NCBI GenBank assembly: GCA_005878665.1
Contig: VBLR01000084.1
Span: 1 to 10,347, forward strand
Length of the DNA: 10,347 nt
Source of the DNA: Methanobacteriota archaeon
GTDB lineage: Archaea; Thermoplasmatota; Thermoplasmata; RBG-16-68-12
Direction of reading: 5' to 3'
Numbering within the stretch: the first letter of the stretch is position 1; every line of letters begins with the position of its first letter. The position numbers and the translations under genes are program-made. The notes beneath the pieces are model-generated. The model had not been told where the DNA came from and searched no databases. It was given only the letters and a program-made list of their open reading frames with translations. Below are positions 1-5,412 of the stretch, in pieces.

Positions 1-74
1 TGAAGGCGAAGAAACAGTTTGAGGGCGCGGTCGACGCGTCGATCCGGAACCTGGGGAAACTGCTCGGCTCGTAG
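1..74 (+). CDS. C-terminal fragment of an unidentified protein (5' end outside window)
   Basis: Codons in the frame beginning at position 3 read KAKKQFEGAVDASIRNLGKL and then LGS before a TAG stop at 72-74. Bases 1-2 (tg) could complete an upstream ATG, but the gene more likely continues to the left. The tail is basic and amphipathic, with strongly G/C-ending codons like the clear genes of the window, which is why I treat it as coding. There is too little of it to assign a family or function. No terminator is visible after the stop. Confidence 0.5.
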   Translation, partial: KAKKQFEGAVDASIRNLGKLLGS

Positions 75-133
75 CCCTGTCGCTTCCATCGCGACGGAAC
101 CTTGCCACCATGCGGGCCTTCACGGGGCCCGCG

Positions 134-264
134 ATGAATCCCGAATACGAGAAGGCCTTGGCCGCCATCCGGGCCGCATTGGACGACGCCCCGCCGCGGC
201 GGTGTGGGCGGAGGAGAAGAAGATGAACCTAGACGACGCCACGTTTGCCATGAGTCATCCGTAA
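134..264 (+). pseudogene. Small ORF, probably frameshifted near position 190
   Basis: Starting at ATG 134 (an in-frame ATG also exists at 110) the peptide reads MNPEYEKALAAIRAALDDA with G/C-ending codons, then turns into a poly-Arg tail and stops at TGA 224-226. The adjacent frame becomes protein-like at exactly this point: from about 193 it reads AAAVWAEEKKMNLDDATFAM and then SHP before TAA 262-264. Joining the two needs one extra base in the C/G-rich stretch around 188-200 and gives a helical protein of about 43 residues. I recognise no family. It may be a real small gene broken by a sequencing or assembly indel, a decayed gene, or two chance ORFs. A purine-rich GGAGGAG at 210-216 also precedes the internal ATG at 223. 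No TATA box is obvious upstream. Confidence 0.3.
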
Positions 265-363
265 TACCTCGGCCCCTTTCGGCTCGGTTCGGCTCACTTC
301 TCGTCAGCGTCGATCCGATCGGGATCATCGCCCGGACCATCGATGGGAGCGCTGCCGGCACTT

Positions 364-372
364 CCTTAAATT
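364..372 (+). promoter_or_regulatory. TATA-like box upstream of the 21-codon ORF
   Basis: CCTTAAATT is an AT-rich island in GC-rich surroundings. Its centre lies about 31 nt before ATG 400, which would put transcription start about 5 nt before that codon at usual archaeal spacing. The box may equally drive a longer leader into the gene at 491. Confidence 0.35.
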
Positions 373-399
373 CCAGCATTCCGATCCAAGGCGGTCAAA

Positions 400-465
400 A
401 TGGAAACCTACGACGACGACCTCAGCCGATTCGAAGCGGACGGCGCCCGCGGCTTTTGGACTTAA
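400..465 (+). CDS. Possible 21-residue acidic microprotein
   Basis: ATG 400 opens a 21-codon frame ending at TAA 463-465. The product begins METYDDDLSRFEADGARG and ends FWT, so it is acidic with an aromatic end. Sixteen of 21 codons end in G or C, matching the coding bias of the window. A TATA-like box at 364-372 would place a transcript start about 5 nt upstream of the ATG, so initiation would be nearly leaderless. The stop codon lies inside the TATA-like box of the next gene (461-468). I recognise no family. It could be a genuine small protein, a leader ORF, a remnant of a larger gene, or chance. Confidence 0.3.
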   Translation: METYDDDLSRFEADGARGFWT

Positions 466-468
466 GTA
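461..468 (+). promoter_or_regulatory. TATA box for the gene at 491
   Basis: CTTAAGTA is centred about 26-27 nt before ATG 491. This is the archaeal TATA-to-transcription-start distance, implying a leaderless mRNA that starts at or next to the ATG. The same CTTAAG core recurs before the genes at 7178 and 8507. Confidence 0.6.
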
Positions 469-490
469 ATCCCTCTCGCATCGTCGACTC

Positions 491-856
491 ATGCCTCGGA
501 AAACCAAAGTCGCCGCGGCCGAGACGACGGAGACGACGGCGATTGTCCTCCGGGTCGCGGCCGACCACGCGACGGACTTCGAAGCGATGTTCCAGGCGGA
601 GGAGCTCCCGATCTGGGACGACTTCACGCGCCGCGGTCGGTTCCACGAGGCTCGCCTCGTCCGTGCGAGCGGCGGGAGTGAGCAGCGAGCCGGCATCCAG
701 GATTACATCCTTCACATCGTCGCCGCAGATCACGAGGCCCATGAGGAGCACGACCGCGACCCTCGGTTCCAGGCGTTCCTCGCGAAGGCGGAGCGGCTGC
801 AGCCGAACCCGCCGTTGGTCTGGTTCGGCGACACGATCTTTGAACGTCGAGGTTGA
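491..856 (+). CDS. Small ferredoxin-like alpha/beta (dimeric barrel type) protein, function unknown
   Basis: A 121-residue soluble protein. After a Thr/Ala-rich N-terminus (1-16) the pattern is a strand at about 17-22 (AIVLRV), a long helix at about 27-48 containing MFQAEELPIWDDF, a strand at about 53-60, a strand at about 71-77 (DYILHIV), a charged helix rich in His/Glu/Asp (about 80-104), and a last strand with PPLVWFGDTIFER. This order resembles one ferredoxin-like unit of the dimeric alpha/beta barrel families (ABM/EthD-like); the fold is inferred from pattern only. No catalytic motif is recognised. The start is supported by the TATA box about 27 nt upstream. The amidohydrolase begins 25 nt after the stop on the same strand, so the two are probably co-transcribed. 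Confidence 0.75.
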   Translation: MPRKTKVAAAETTETTAIVLRVAADHATDFEAMFQAEELPIWDDFTRRGRFHEARLVRASGGSEQRAGIQDYILHIVAADHEAHEEHDRDPRFQAFLAKAERLQPNPPLVWFGDTIFERRG

Positions 857-881
857 GTCGGACGACGCACTGGGTGGTTCG

Positions 882-2108
882 ATGATCGCTCCTCGACCGA
901 CCTTGTATCGAGACGCGGCCCTTGCCGACCCGACGGAGCCGTCTCTGCGGAAAGGAGTGAGCCTTCTCGCCGACGCAGGCCGCGTGGTCTGGATTCGTCC
1001 GAGTACGGATGAGGGCGACCTCCCGCCCAATGTCCGCATCATCGATGCGGGCGGGGCGACGATTGTGCCCGGCATGGTCGATGCCCACAGCCACGTCACC
1101 CTCCCTGGCGGCTCGCACTGGATCGAGCGTGGTGCCGATCCTCCGGAAGAACTGCTCGAGGTCGCGGAGCACAACGGAGACCTCCTGGGTCGCGCGGGCG
1201 TGCGCTGGGCCCGCGACGTCGGGTCCCCGCTCGCCGTGGATCCCCGGGATGGACGGAGGCGGGCCCTCGCCCTCCGCGTGCGGGAACGGTGGCAGTCGGA
1301 CCCGAACCGGCCGAGGATCCGAGTCGCGGGAACCTGGATCGGCCACAGCGGCGTCCTCACAGGGGGCCTCGCGATCGAGGCGGACGACGGCCCCGCCCTC
1401 CTCAAGGCGGCGTCGACCCAGCTCGACGACGGGGCGGACTTCCTCAAGCTCTACCTCGATGGACCGAAGAAGGAAGAGGCGCCCTGGTCGACGGACGACG
1501 TGCGGGCCGTCGTCGAACTCGCGCACGGTCGCGGCGCGAAGGTCACCGCGCATTCCGGTTTCCTCGTCGGCGCCCGGGTCGGGATCGACGCCGGCGTCGA
1601 TTCCCTCGAACACGGATTCGAGCTCGACTCGGACGCGGTCGCGAAGATGGCCCGCCAGGGGACGTTCCTCGTGAGCACCCTGGCGATCTTCCGGTCCTGG
1701 GCCTCCTTCGCGCAGACGACGACGTTGCCCCGGTTCGTCAGCGACGAGGGGAAGGAGCGGATCGCGCGTCGGCGGGACCGGGCGATCGAGAGCGTCCGCC
1801 TCGCCTACCGGGCGGGCGTACGAATCGCGACCGGCACGGATTTTGGCGGCGGATCCCTCCGGGCGAACCACATCGCGTGGGAGGTCGAGTCCCTTGTGGA
1901 GGCCGGCCTGAAACCCTGGGAGGCGCTCGCCTCGGCGACCGTCCGTGGCGGAGAGCTCCTAGGCGAGCCGGAGGCGGGTCGAATCGTGGACGGCGGGCCC
2001 GCGGACTTCTTCCTCGTCCACGGCGATCCGTTGAGCGACCCGACGACCTTGTGGCGCGTGTGGCGAGTCGCATGGCTACCCGACGCGCGGGCTGAGTCCT
2101 TGGGTTAA
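882..2108 (+). CDS. Metal-dependent amidohydrolase, imidazolonepropionase-like
   Basis: A 408-residue cytosolic hydrolase of the amidohydrolase superfamily (COG1228-type). It has a short N-terminal beta-domain ending in GGATIVPGMVDAHSH, which carries the HxH metal ligands H69 and H71. It also has the putative carboxylated bridging lysine K189 in ADFLKLYLDG, H224 in VTAHSGF, H244 in DSLEHGFEL and the catalytic D320 in ATGTDFG. A C-terminal beta-domain follows (GRIVDGGPADFFLVHGDPL). This complete ligand set indicates an active binuclear metal enzyme that hydrolyses C-N bonds, of the kind including imidazolonepropionase, Xaa-Pro dipeptidase-like and other cyclic amide or peptide hydrolases. The substrate cannot be read from sequence. 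ATG 882 is chosen because it follows a GGGTGG SD-like motif (872-877), suits the family's N-terminus and clears the upstream gene; the frame is open to 204, but that part overlaps the upstream gene. No histidine-utilisation neighbours are present, so true imidazolonepropionase activity is not supported. Confidence 0.9.
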   Translation: MIAPRPTLYRDAALADPTEPSLRKGVSLLADAGRVVWIRPSTDEGDLPPNVRIIDAGGATIVPGMVDAHSHVTLPGGSHWIERGADPPEELLEVAEHNGDLLGRAGVRWARDVGSPLAVDPRDGRRRALALRVRERWQSDPNRPRIRVAGTWIGHSGVLTGGLAIEADDGPALLKAASTQLDDGADFLKLYLDGPKKEEAPWSTDDVRAVVELAHGRGAKVTAHSGFLVGARVGIDAGVDSLEHGFELDSDAVAKMARQGTFLVSTLAIFRSWASFAQTTTLPRFVSDEGKERIARRRDRAIESVRLAYRAGVRIATGTDFGGGSLRANHIAWEVESLVEAGLKPWEALASATVRGGELLGEPEAGRIVDGGPADFFLVHGDPLSDPTTLWRVWRVAWLPDARAESLG

Positions 2109-2161
2109 CCGCCCATACCGTTCGACCCGGTCGCGGTCGCGACGTTTGCTTCAACGCCGCC

Positions 2162-2641
2162 CTAGCGAGCGGGAGCGTGCGGCTCGGACTCCGGCTCGGG
2201 AAGAACGGACGGGACCAAGATGGCGTGGCCGCTCATCATGACAAAAAAACCCACGAGGATGCAGAGGACGATGAGGAGCGCGGCAACCTGGGCCTCGACT
2301 GACAACCAAAGGAACTGGTCGCCGCCGATCGAGATCACGAAGCCAAAGGCGGTGCCGACCAACACGAGCAACGCGCCCGTCAGCATCCGCCGGACGCCGC
2401 GCACGATCGGCTGGTATTCGGCCGGAACGCCACGGCCTCGGCCCATCAATGCCCAGGCGAGGGCCAAGAAGACGAGGAAGGTCACGAACGCCACAGACCG
2501 GGTCTGCTCGCGAGAGGTCGGAACGACCAACGCGAGGGAGAACAAGAATGCCAACGCCAGGCCAAACGGGGCGAGCCAGACGCCAAACAACATGTGGGCA
2601 ACCGCGCCCCGGAGGAGCCACGAATCCGAATCGGAAGACAC
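2162..2641 (-). CDS. Four-helix integral membrane protein, function unknown
   Basis: Read from a GTG at 2641, the protein is 159 residues with four predicted membrane segments at roughly 17-40, 49-66, 86-105 and 116-140, short loops, and a polar C-terminal tail rich in Glu and Pro. The loop after helix 2 is basic (MGRGRG), and a basic RGVRRM precedes helix 3. The GTG is preferred over ATG 2593 because an AATTAT box at 2666-2671 lies about 27 nt upstream, as expected for a leaderless archaeal gene; the ATG start would cut into the N-terminal segment. I recognise no family, and no catalytic or transport motif is visible. It converges with the amidohydrolase across 53 nt and probably forms its own transcript. 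Confidence 0.75.
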   Translation of the reverse strand: MSSDSDSWLLRGAVAHMLFGVWLAPFGLALAFLFSLALVVPTSREQTRSVAFVTFLVFLALAWALMGRGRGVPAEYQPIVRGVRRMLTGALLVLVGTAFGFVISIGGDQFLWLSVEAQVAALLIVLCILVGFFVMMSGHAILVPSVLPEPESEPHAPAR

Positions 2642-2664
2642 GCTAGCGGAATGGCGGAGGGCGA

Positions 2665-2672
2665 CATAATTC
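2665..2672 (-). promoter_or_regulatory. TATA box for the membrane protein gene
   Basis: On the minus strand the box contains AATTAT, centred about 27 nt before the GTG at 2641. The spacing both supports the box and decides the GTG start. Confidence 0.5.
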
Positions 2673-2817
2673 CTACGTCTATGCGCTTGCCGAGGCGTCG
2701 TCCTCGCGGGGCAGGGCGGCGTGGACGGACCGGCGCCGCGACTTAGCGGACGAGATCCTGAAGGAGGTTGTTCCTCGGCCCGCGATGAATCGCCGGAGCA
2801 CGACGTTGGACGGTGGA

Positions 2818-3186
2818 TCACTCGTCTTGGATCACCTGGAACTCGTTCCCGTCGGGATCGAGAAATCGAAGCGTCGTGCCCCATTCCTCCTTCTTCACGG
2901 ACTGCGAAATCTTGACGCCGTTCTTGCGGAGTCTCGCCTCCTCCTGGTTCGCGTCCTTCGTCGAGAAGAGGAATCCGGTGTTCCCCTTCTCCGGACGCGC
3001 GTCCGGGCAGAGGTGGAGTCGGACGTTCGCACCCCGTGGCGCGACGGTGACCCAATGGGGGAACGACGTCACGACGCGGAAGCCGACCTTCTCCTTCCAG
3101 AACTTCGTCGCCTTTTTCTCATCTCGCACGACGACCGCGACGGTCTCGAACTTGAGCATGGACGCCCCGAATCGACCGTGGGCCAT
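2818..3186 (-). CDS. VOC (glyoxalase/bleomycin-resistance fold) protein
   Basis: Read from ATG 3186 the protein is 122 residues; from the alternative ATG 3159 (MLKFETVAVVV) it is 113, a usual length for a single VOC domain. The pattern is the paired beta-alpha-beta-beta-beta module: strand FETVAVVVRD, helix DEKKATKFWKEKVGF, strands covering VVTSFPHWVTVAP and ANVRLHLCP, then GFLFST, a helix with NQEEARLRKNG, and the signature end TLRFLDPDGNEFQVIQ. The Glu of DPDGNEF is a common metal ligand. The usual first-strand His is absent (ETVAV), so enzymatic activity is uncertain. VOC proteins include dioxygenases, glyoxalases and antibiotic-binding proteins, and no substrate can be assigned. The longer start is preferred because it lies about 5 nt after the expected transcription start from the AT-rich core at 3213-3221. 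The gene is divergent from the hot-dog thioesterase gene. Confidence 0.85.
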   Translation of the reverse strand: MAHGRFGASMLKFETVAVVVRDEKKATKFWKEKVGFRVVTSFPHWVTVAPRGANVRLHLCPDARPEKGNTGFLFSTKDANQEEARLRKNGVKISQSVKKEEWGTTLRFLDPDGNEFQVIQDE

Positions 3187-3212
3187 AAGGTACGCGCTTC
3201 CCACCACCGAAG

Positions 3213-3229
3213 CTTTATACGAATTTTCG
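3213..3229. promoter_or_regulatory. Shared AT-rich promoter core of the divergent VOC and thioesterase genes
   Basis: CTTTATACGAATTTTC is the only AT-rich stretch between the divergent starts. On the minus strand it reads as a TATAAAG-type box about 31 nt from ATG 3186. On the plus strand TTTATA lies about 37 nt, and AATTTT about 26 nt, before ATG 3254. One region therefore probably serves both genes. Confidence 0.5.
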
Positions 3230-3253
3230 ACCTGGGTTCGATGGGGCAAGTCG

Positions 3254-3748
3254 ATGACGGAAGTGGAACCGGTCGTGGTCTTGGAGAACGACGAGACGAA
3301 TCCTTGCTTCGGTTGCGGCCCGCGCAATCCGCGCGGATTGCAGCTCGCGTTTCGTCGCGTCGGCAATCGCGTGGAGACTGAACTCCTGGCAGACGTAACG
3401 ATGGAAGGGTGGCCAGGACGTCTCCATTCGGGCATCTTGTACACAGCGATGCTGGAAGCGGCGAATTGGACCGTCTTCGGGATCGCGGGCCGAATCGGGG
3501 TTCCTGTTCGGACGAGCGCGCTGAATCTTAAACGGTGGGTACCCACGGGGACGCGGCTCCGCATCGTGGGGCGTTCGAAGACCACGGATCCGAAGGGGGT
3601 CAGTGTGGCCTTAGAGGCAGTCACGTCCGACGGATTGTCCGTTGCGGCCCTCGACCGGGATTTCGTCTTGCCAAACCGCCGAGAGTTCCTTGACAAGATG
3701 GGATACGAGGAAATCCCCGAGGCATTCACCGGTCTCATTCCTGAGTAA
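3254..3748 (+). CDS. PaaI-like hot-dog fold thioesterase
   Basis: A 164-residue protein that would hydrolyse acyl-CoA thioesters in the cytosol, judged by family. The N-terminal signature NPCFGCGPRNPRGLQLAF (C18 and C21) is typical of one branch of PaaI/4HBT-type proteins. The hot-dog motif follows as LHSGILYTAMLEAANW, with H58, G60 and E68 in the positions where related enzymes have the HGG turn and an acidic residue on the central helix. The rest is the expected beta-sheet (RTSALNLKRWVPTGTRLRIVG, then GVSVALEAVTSDG). Length fits a single domain. ATG 3254 is the first in-frame Met that leaves the CFGCGP signature near the N-terminus. The C-terminus converges with the DyP gene across 73 nt. 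The acyl substrate is unknown. Confidence 0.85.
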   Translation: MTEVEPVVVLENDETNPCFGCGPRNPRGLQLAFRRVGNRVETELLADVTMEGWPGRLHSGILYTAMLEAANWTVFGIAGRIGVPVRTSALNLKRWVPTGTRLRIVGRSKTTDPKGVSVALEAVTSDGLSVAALDRDFVLPNRREFLDKMGYEEIPEAFTGLIPE

Positions 3749-3763
3749 GTGAAGAATCTATCC

Positions 3764-3776
3764 GATCGGTCCGATC
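3764..3776. repeat. Short inverted repeat between convergent genes
   Basis: GATCGG and CCGATC flank a single T, giving 6-bp perfect arms. It sits between the stop codons of the thioesterase gene and the DyP gene. With no T-run next to it and a 1-nt centre, it is not a normal hairpin terminator and may be chance. Confidence 0.3.
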
Positions 3777-3821
3777 ACTTGTACCGGGAGGCTGTCCGAG
3801 CTGGCTCTTGGGGCTGGACCT

Positions 3822-5231
3822 TCACAAGTTCTTCAGGAAACTCAGGCTCGGCGTGAAGAAGTACTCGCCGCCGCGCAATCGAACGTAGTCTCCGAAGTTG
3901 AACCGCAATCGATCGAGGAACCGCCCCGACCGACCCCACGTGCGGGGCCACTTCTGCGCGGCTCGCGGATGTTGCCCGATGAGCGCGTCGTCCCCCGTGT
4001 TCAGGCCCGGGAAGAGAAGGGGCTCCGGGAAGTTCGGGTTGTCGACCCACGTGCGTTGGATGAACTCGAACTGCCGCGCGATGTCGCCTTGGAACGCCTG
4101 GAACAGCAGGCCGACTTCGCCCGCGACGGATGCATCGGCGGAGGCGCTGCCCGGAGAGGCCGGCCGGACTCCATAGGGAATGCCACGGCGCACGATCCGA
4201 TGAGTCCGCTCTTCCTCCGGATTCAAGAGCGGGTTCGCTCCCCGCTGGTTCGCCTTCCGGATGTGCGCGTGAAACGGACATCGATTCCCGACGCGGTCGT
4301 GCGCCAGGTATTCGAAGTTGTTCACGGCCCCGAGGCCGTCCCACGGTCGCAGGGTGACCGGCGTCCCATCTTTGAATCGTCCGACGACGAGTGCCCCGGC
4401 GAGCGCCTCGTCCGCCCCGAGGCGCGTCGCGAGGTCCTTCACCCCGGCATTGAAATTCTCGACGTCCTGCTGCAGTTTCCGGAAGACGAGGTAGCTCCCG
4501 AAACAATCCTCTTCGCTCGTGAACGGATCGTCGACCAAGACCAGGCCGAGGGGCGCGGACGGATCCCATACGTCGACCCCCGCTGCTTTCTCGGCCTCGA
4601 GGTCCGCCTGGAGGAAGAGCGGCTGGCTTCGCGAATCGACAAACCCGAAGGGCTCGACCGGCTCGCCCCGCGCGTTCCGCAAGACGGTCCCCCGTTCGAC
4701 CGCCAGGATCTCGGCGATAGGCCGGAGGCTCTCGGACACCGCGCGGGTCTTCGCCGCGAGGTCCTCAGCGGAATCATGGGATAGGCTCACGAGGGCATGG
4801 ATGTCTCCCTGATACGCCGCCTCCCATTCTCCCGGTGGAGGATCCCGATTTCTTGCCAGGAGCGAGAAGGAGCGCCGTTTCATCCCGCCGCGGAACGCCC
4901 GACCCGGATCTCCGAAGTCTTCGGGAAGGAGGCCTAACGCCCGGTAGCCCGCGGCGGAGAGAGCCAGACTGGCGACGAGCCCGCCGCGGGTTCCGTGATC
5001 ATGGTACGTGCCCGTCTCCTCGAGCTGTTTCTGGGCGGAGGTCACCTCTCGTCGGGCGAACTCCCGAATCCACCCCCGGATCGTCTCCGGGCCGGCGGCG
5101 AATCGAAGGACGAGATGGTTCGATTCTTTCCGGCCGTGCGGCTTCAGGATGTTGCTCTGGAGGTTCTCCAGCATCTTGCGGTACTCGGGCCGGGCGGGGT
5201 CGATGTTCGTGTCTCGAAGGTCGACGGCCAT
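3822..5231 (-). CDS. DyP-type haem peroxidase
   Basis: A 469-residue dye-decolorizing-type peroxidase (COG2837): haem-dependent, using H2O2 to oxidise organic substrates. The first half has a ferredoxin-like pattern beginning LQSNILKPHGR. The key motif is FGFVDSRSQP with distal Asp D199, where Ser200 replaces the second Gly of the usual GxxDG. The proximal haem ligand is probably H323 in CPFHAHIRKANQR. The distal Arg is R348 or R349 in HRIVRRGIPYG. The conserved block GLLFQAFQGDIARQFEFIQ (375-392) and the terminal RGGEYFFTPSLSFL complete the family pattern. No Tat or Sec signal is present, so it is probably cytosolic, and no encapsulin gene or obvious encapsulin-targeting tail is seen. The start at 5231 lies about 26 nt from a TTAACA box, giving a leaderless transcript. 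It is divergent from the secreted propeller gene. Confidence 0.93.
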   Translation of the reverse strand: MAVDLRDTNIDPARPEYRKMLENLQSNILKPHGRKESNHLVLRFAAGPETIRGWIREFARREVTSAQKQLEETGTYHDHGTRGGLVASLALSAAGYRALGLLPEDFGDPGRAFRGGMKRRSFSLLARNRDPPPGEWEAAYQGDIHALVSLSHDSAEDLAAKTRAVSESLRPIAEILAVERGTVLRNARGEPVEPFGFVDSRSQPLFLQADLEAEKAAGVDVWDPSAPLGLVLVDDPFTSEEDCFGSYLVFRKLQQDVENFNAGVKDLATRLGADEALAGALVVGRFKDGTPVTLRPWDGLGAVNNFEYLAHDRVGNRCPFHAHIRKANQRGANPLLNPEEERTHRIVRRGIPYGVRPASPGSASADASVAGEVGLLFQAFQGDIARQFEFIQRTWVDNPNFPEPLLFPGLNTGDDALIGQHPRAAQKWPRTWGRSGRFLDRLRFNFGDYVRLRGGEYFFTPSLSFLKNL

Positions 5232-5252
5232 GGACGGCCCCGAGGCTCGTCA

Positions 5253-5260
5253 TGTTAAAG
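5253..5260 (-). promoter_or_regulatory. TATA box for the DyP peroxidase gene
   Basis: CTTTAACA on the minus strand is centred about 26 nt before the ATG at 5231, consistent with leaderless transcription. Confidence 0.55.
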
Positions 5261-5301
5261 AAAGCTTCCGAGTCAATTTTCAATTGGGCCGCCGGCGTCG
5301 T

Positions 5302-5339
5302 GTTGGACCCGATTGGCGCTCGGGAAAAAGTGGTCCAAC
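5302..5339. repeat. 8-bp inverted repeat in the DyP/propeller intergenic region, possible operator
   Basis: GTTGGACC (5302-5309) and GGTCCAAC (5332-5339) are perfect inverted copies separated by 22 nt. They lie between the DyP promoter box (5253-5260) and the propeller gene promoter box (5384-5392), a position from which a regulator could affect both. A smaller palindrome, CAATT/AATTG, lies at 5274-5286. A regulatory role is inference; no regulator gene is in the window. Confidence 0.35.
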
Positions 5340-5383
5340 GTTAGATTGAGGGCAAATCAATTCGGACACGGATTTTGGCATAC

Positions 5384-5392
5384 GATTATCTA
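5384..5392 (+). promoter_or_regulatory. TATA-like box for the secreted propeller gene
   Basis: GATTATCTA is centred about 25 nt before ATG 5413 and too near GTG 5395 to serve it. This favours a start at 5413, or at 5431 with a very short leader. Confidence 0.45.
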
Positions 5393-5412
5393 TCGTGTCA
5401 AAGCCTCCGCGC

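Larger units (their letters stand above)
75..490. other. Region without a full-size gene
   Basis: These 416 bases hold only the frameshifted small ORF at 134-264, the 21-codon ORF at 400-465 and two TATA-like boxes (364-372 and 461-468), each listed separately. Between 265 and 363 I see a short direct repeat (TTCGGCTC at 278-285 and 288-295) and a 5-bp-arm inverted repeat (GATCC 312-316, GGATC 322-326). Both are too short to interpret. No tRNA, rRNA or recognisable structured RNA is visible. Confidence 0.5.

Noticed and set aside
312..326. GATCC/GGATC inverted repeat as an operator
   Set aside because: Five-bp arms are expected by chance at this GC content, and the position shows no clear link to a promoter.
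204..881. In-frame extension of the amidohydrolase frame far upstream of ATG 882
   Set aside because: It is Arg/Ser-rich, overlaps the well-supported gene at 491-856, and the family's N-terminus fits ATG 882.
422..1447. Minus-strand frames across the amidohydrolase region
   Set aside because: The products are low-complexity Arg/Ser/Pro-rich and antisense to genes with intact catalytic motifs.
882..2108. Assignment as true imidazolonepropionase (hutI)
   Set aside because: The metal-ligand set is shared by many related amidohydrolases, and no other histidine-degradation gene is nearby.
2785..3381. Plus-strand frame preceded by an AAGGAGGT motif at 2761-2768
   Set aside because: The motif is about 16 nt from the ATG, too far, and the frame is antisense to the clear VOC gene.
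3822..5231. DyP as encapsulin cargo
   Set aside because: No encapsulin gene is in the window, and the protein ends at the normal family C-terminus without an evident targeting extension.
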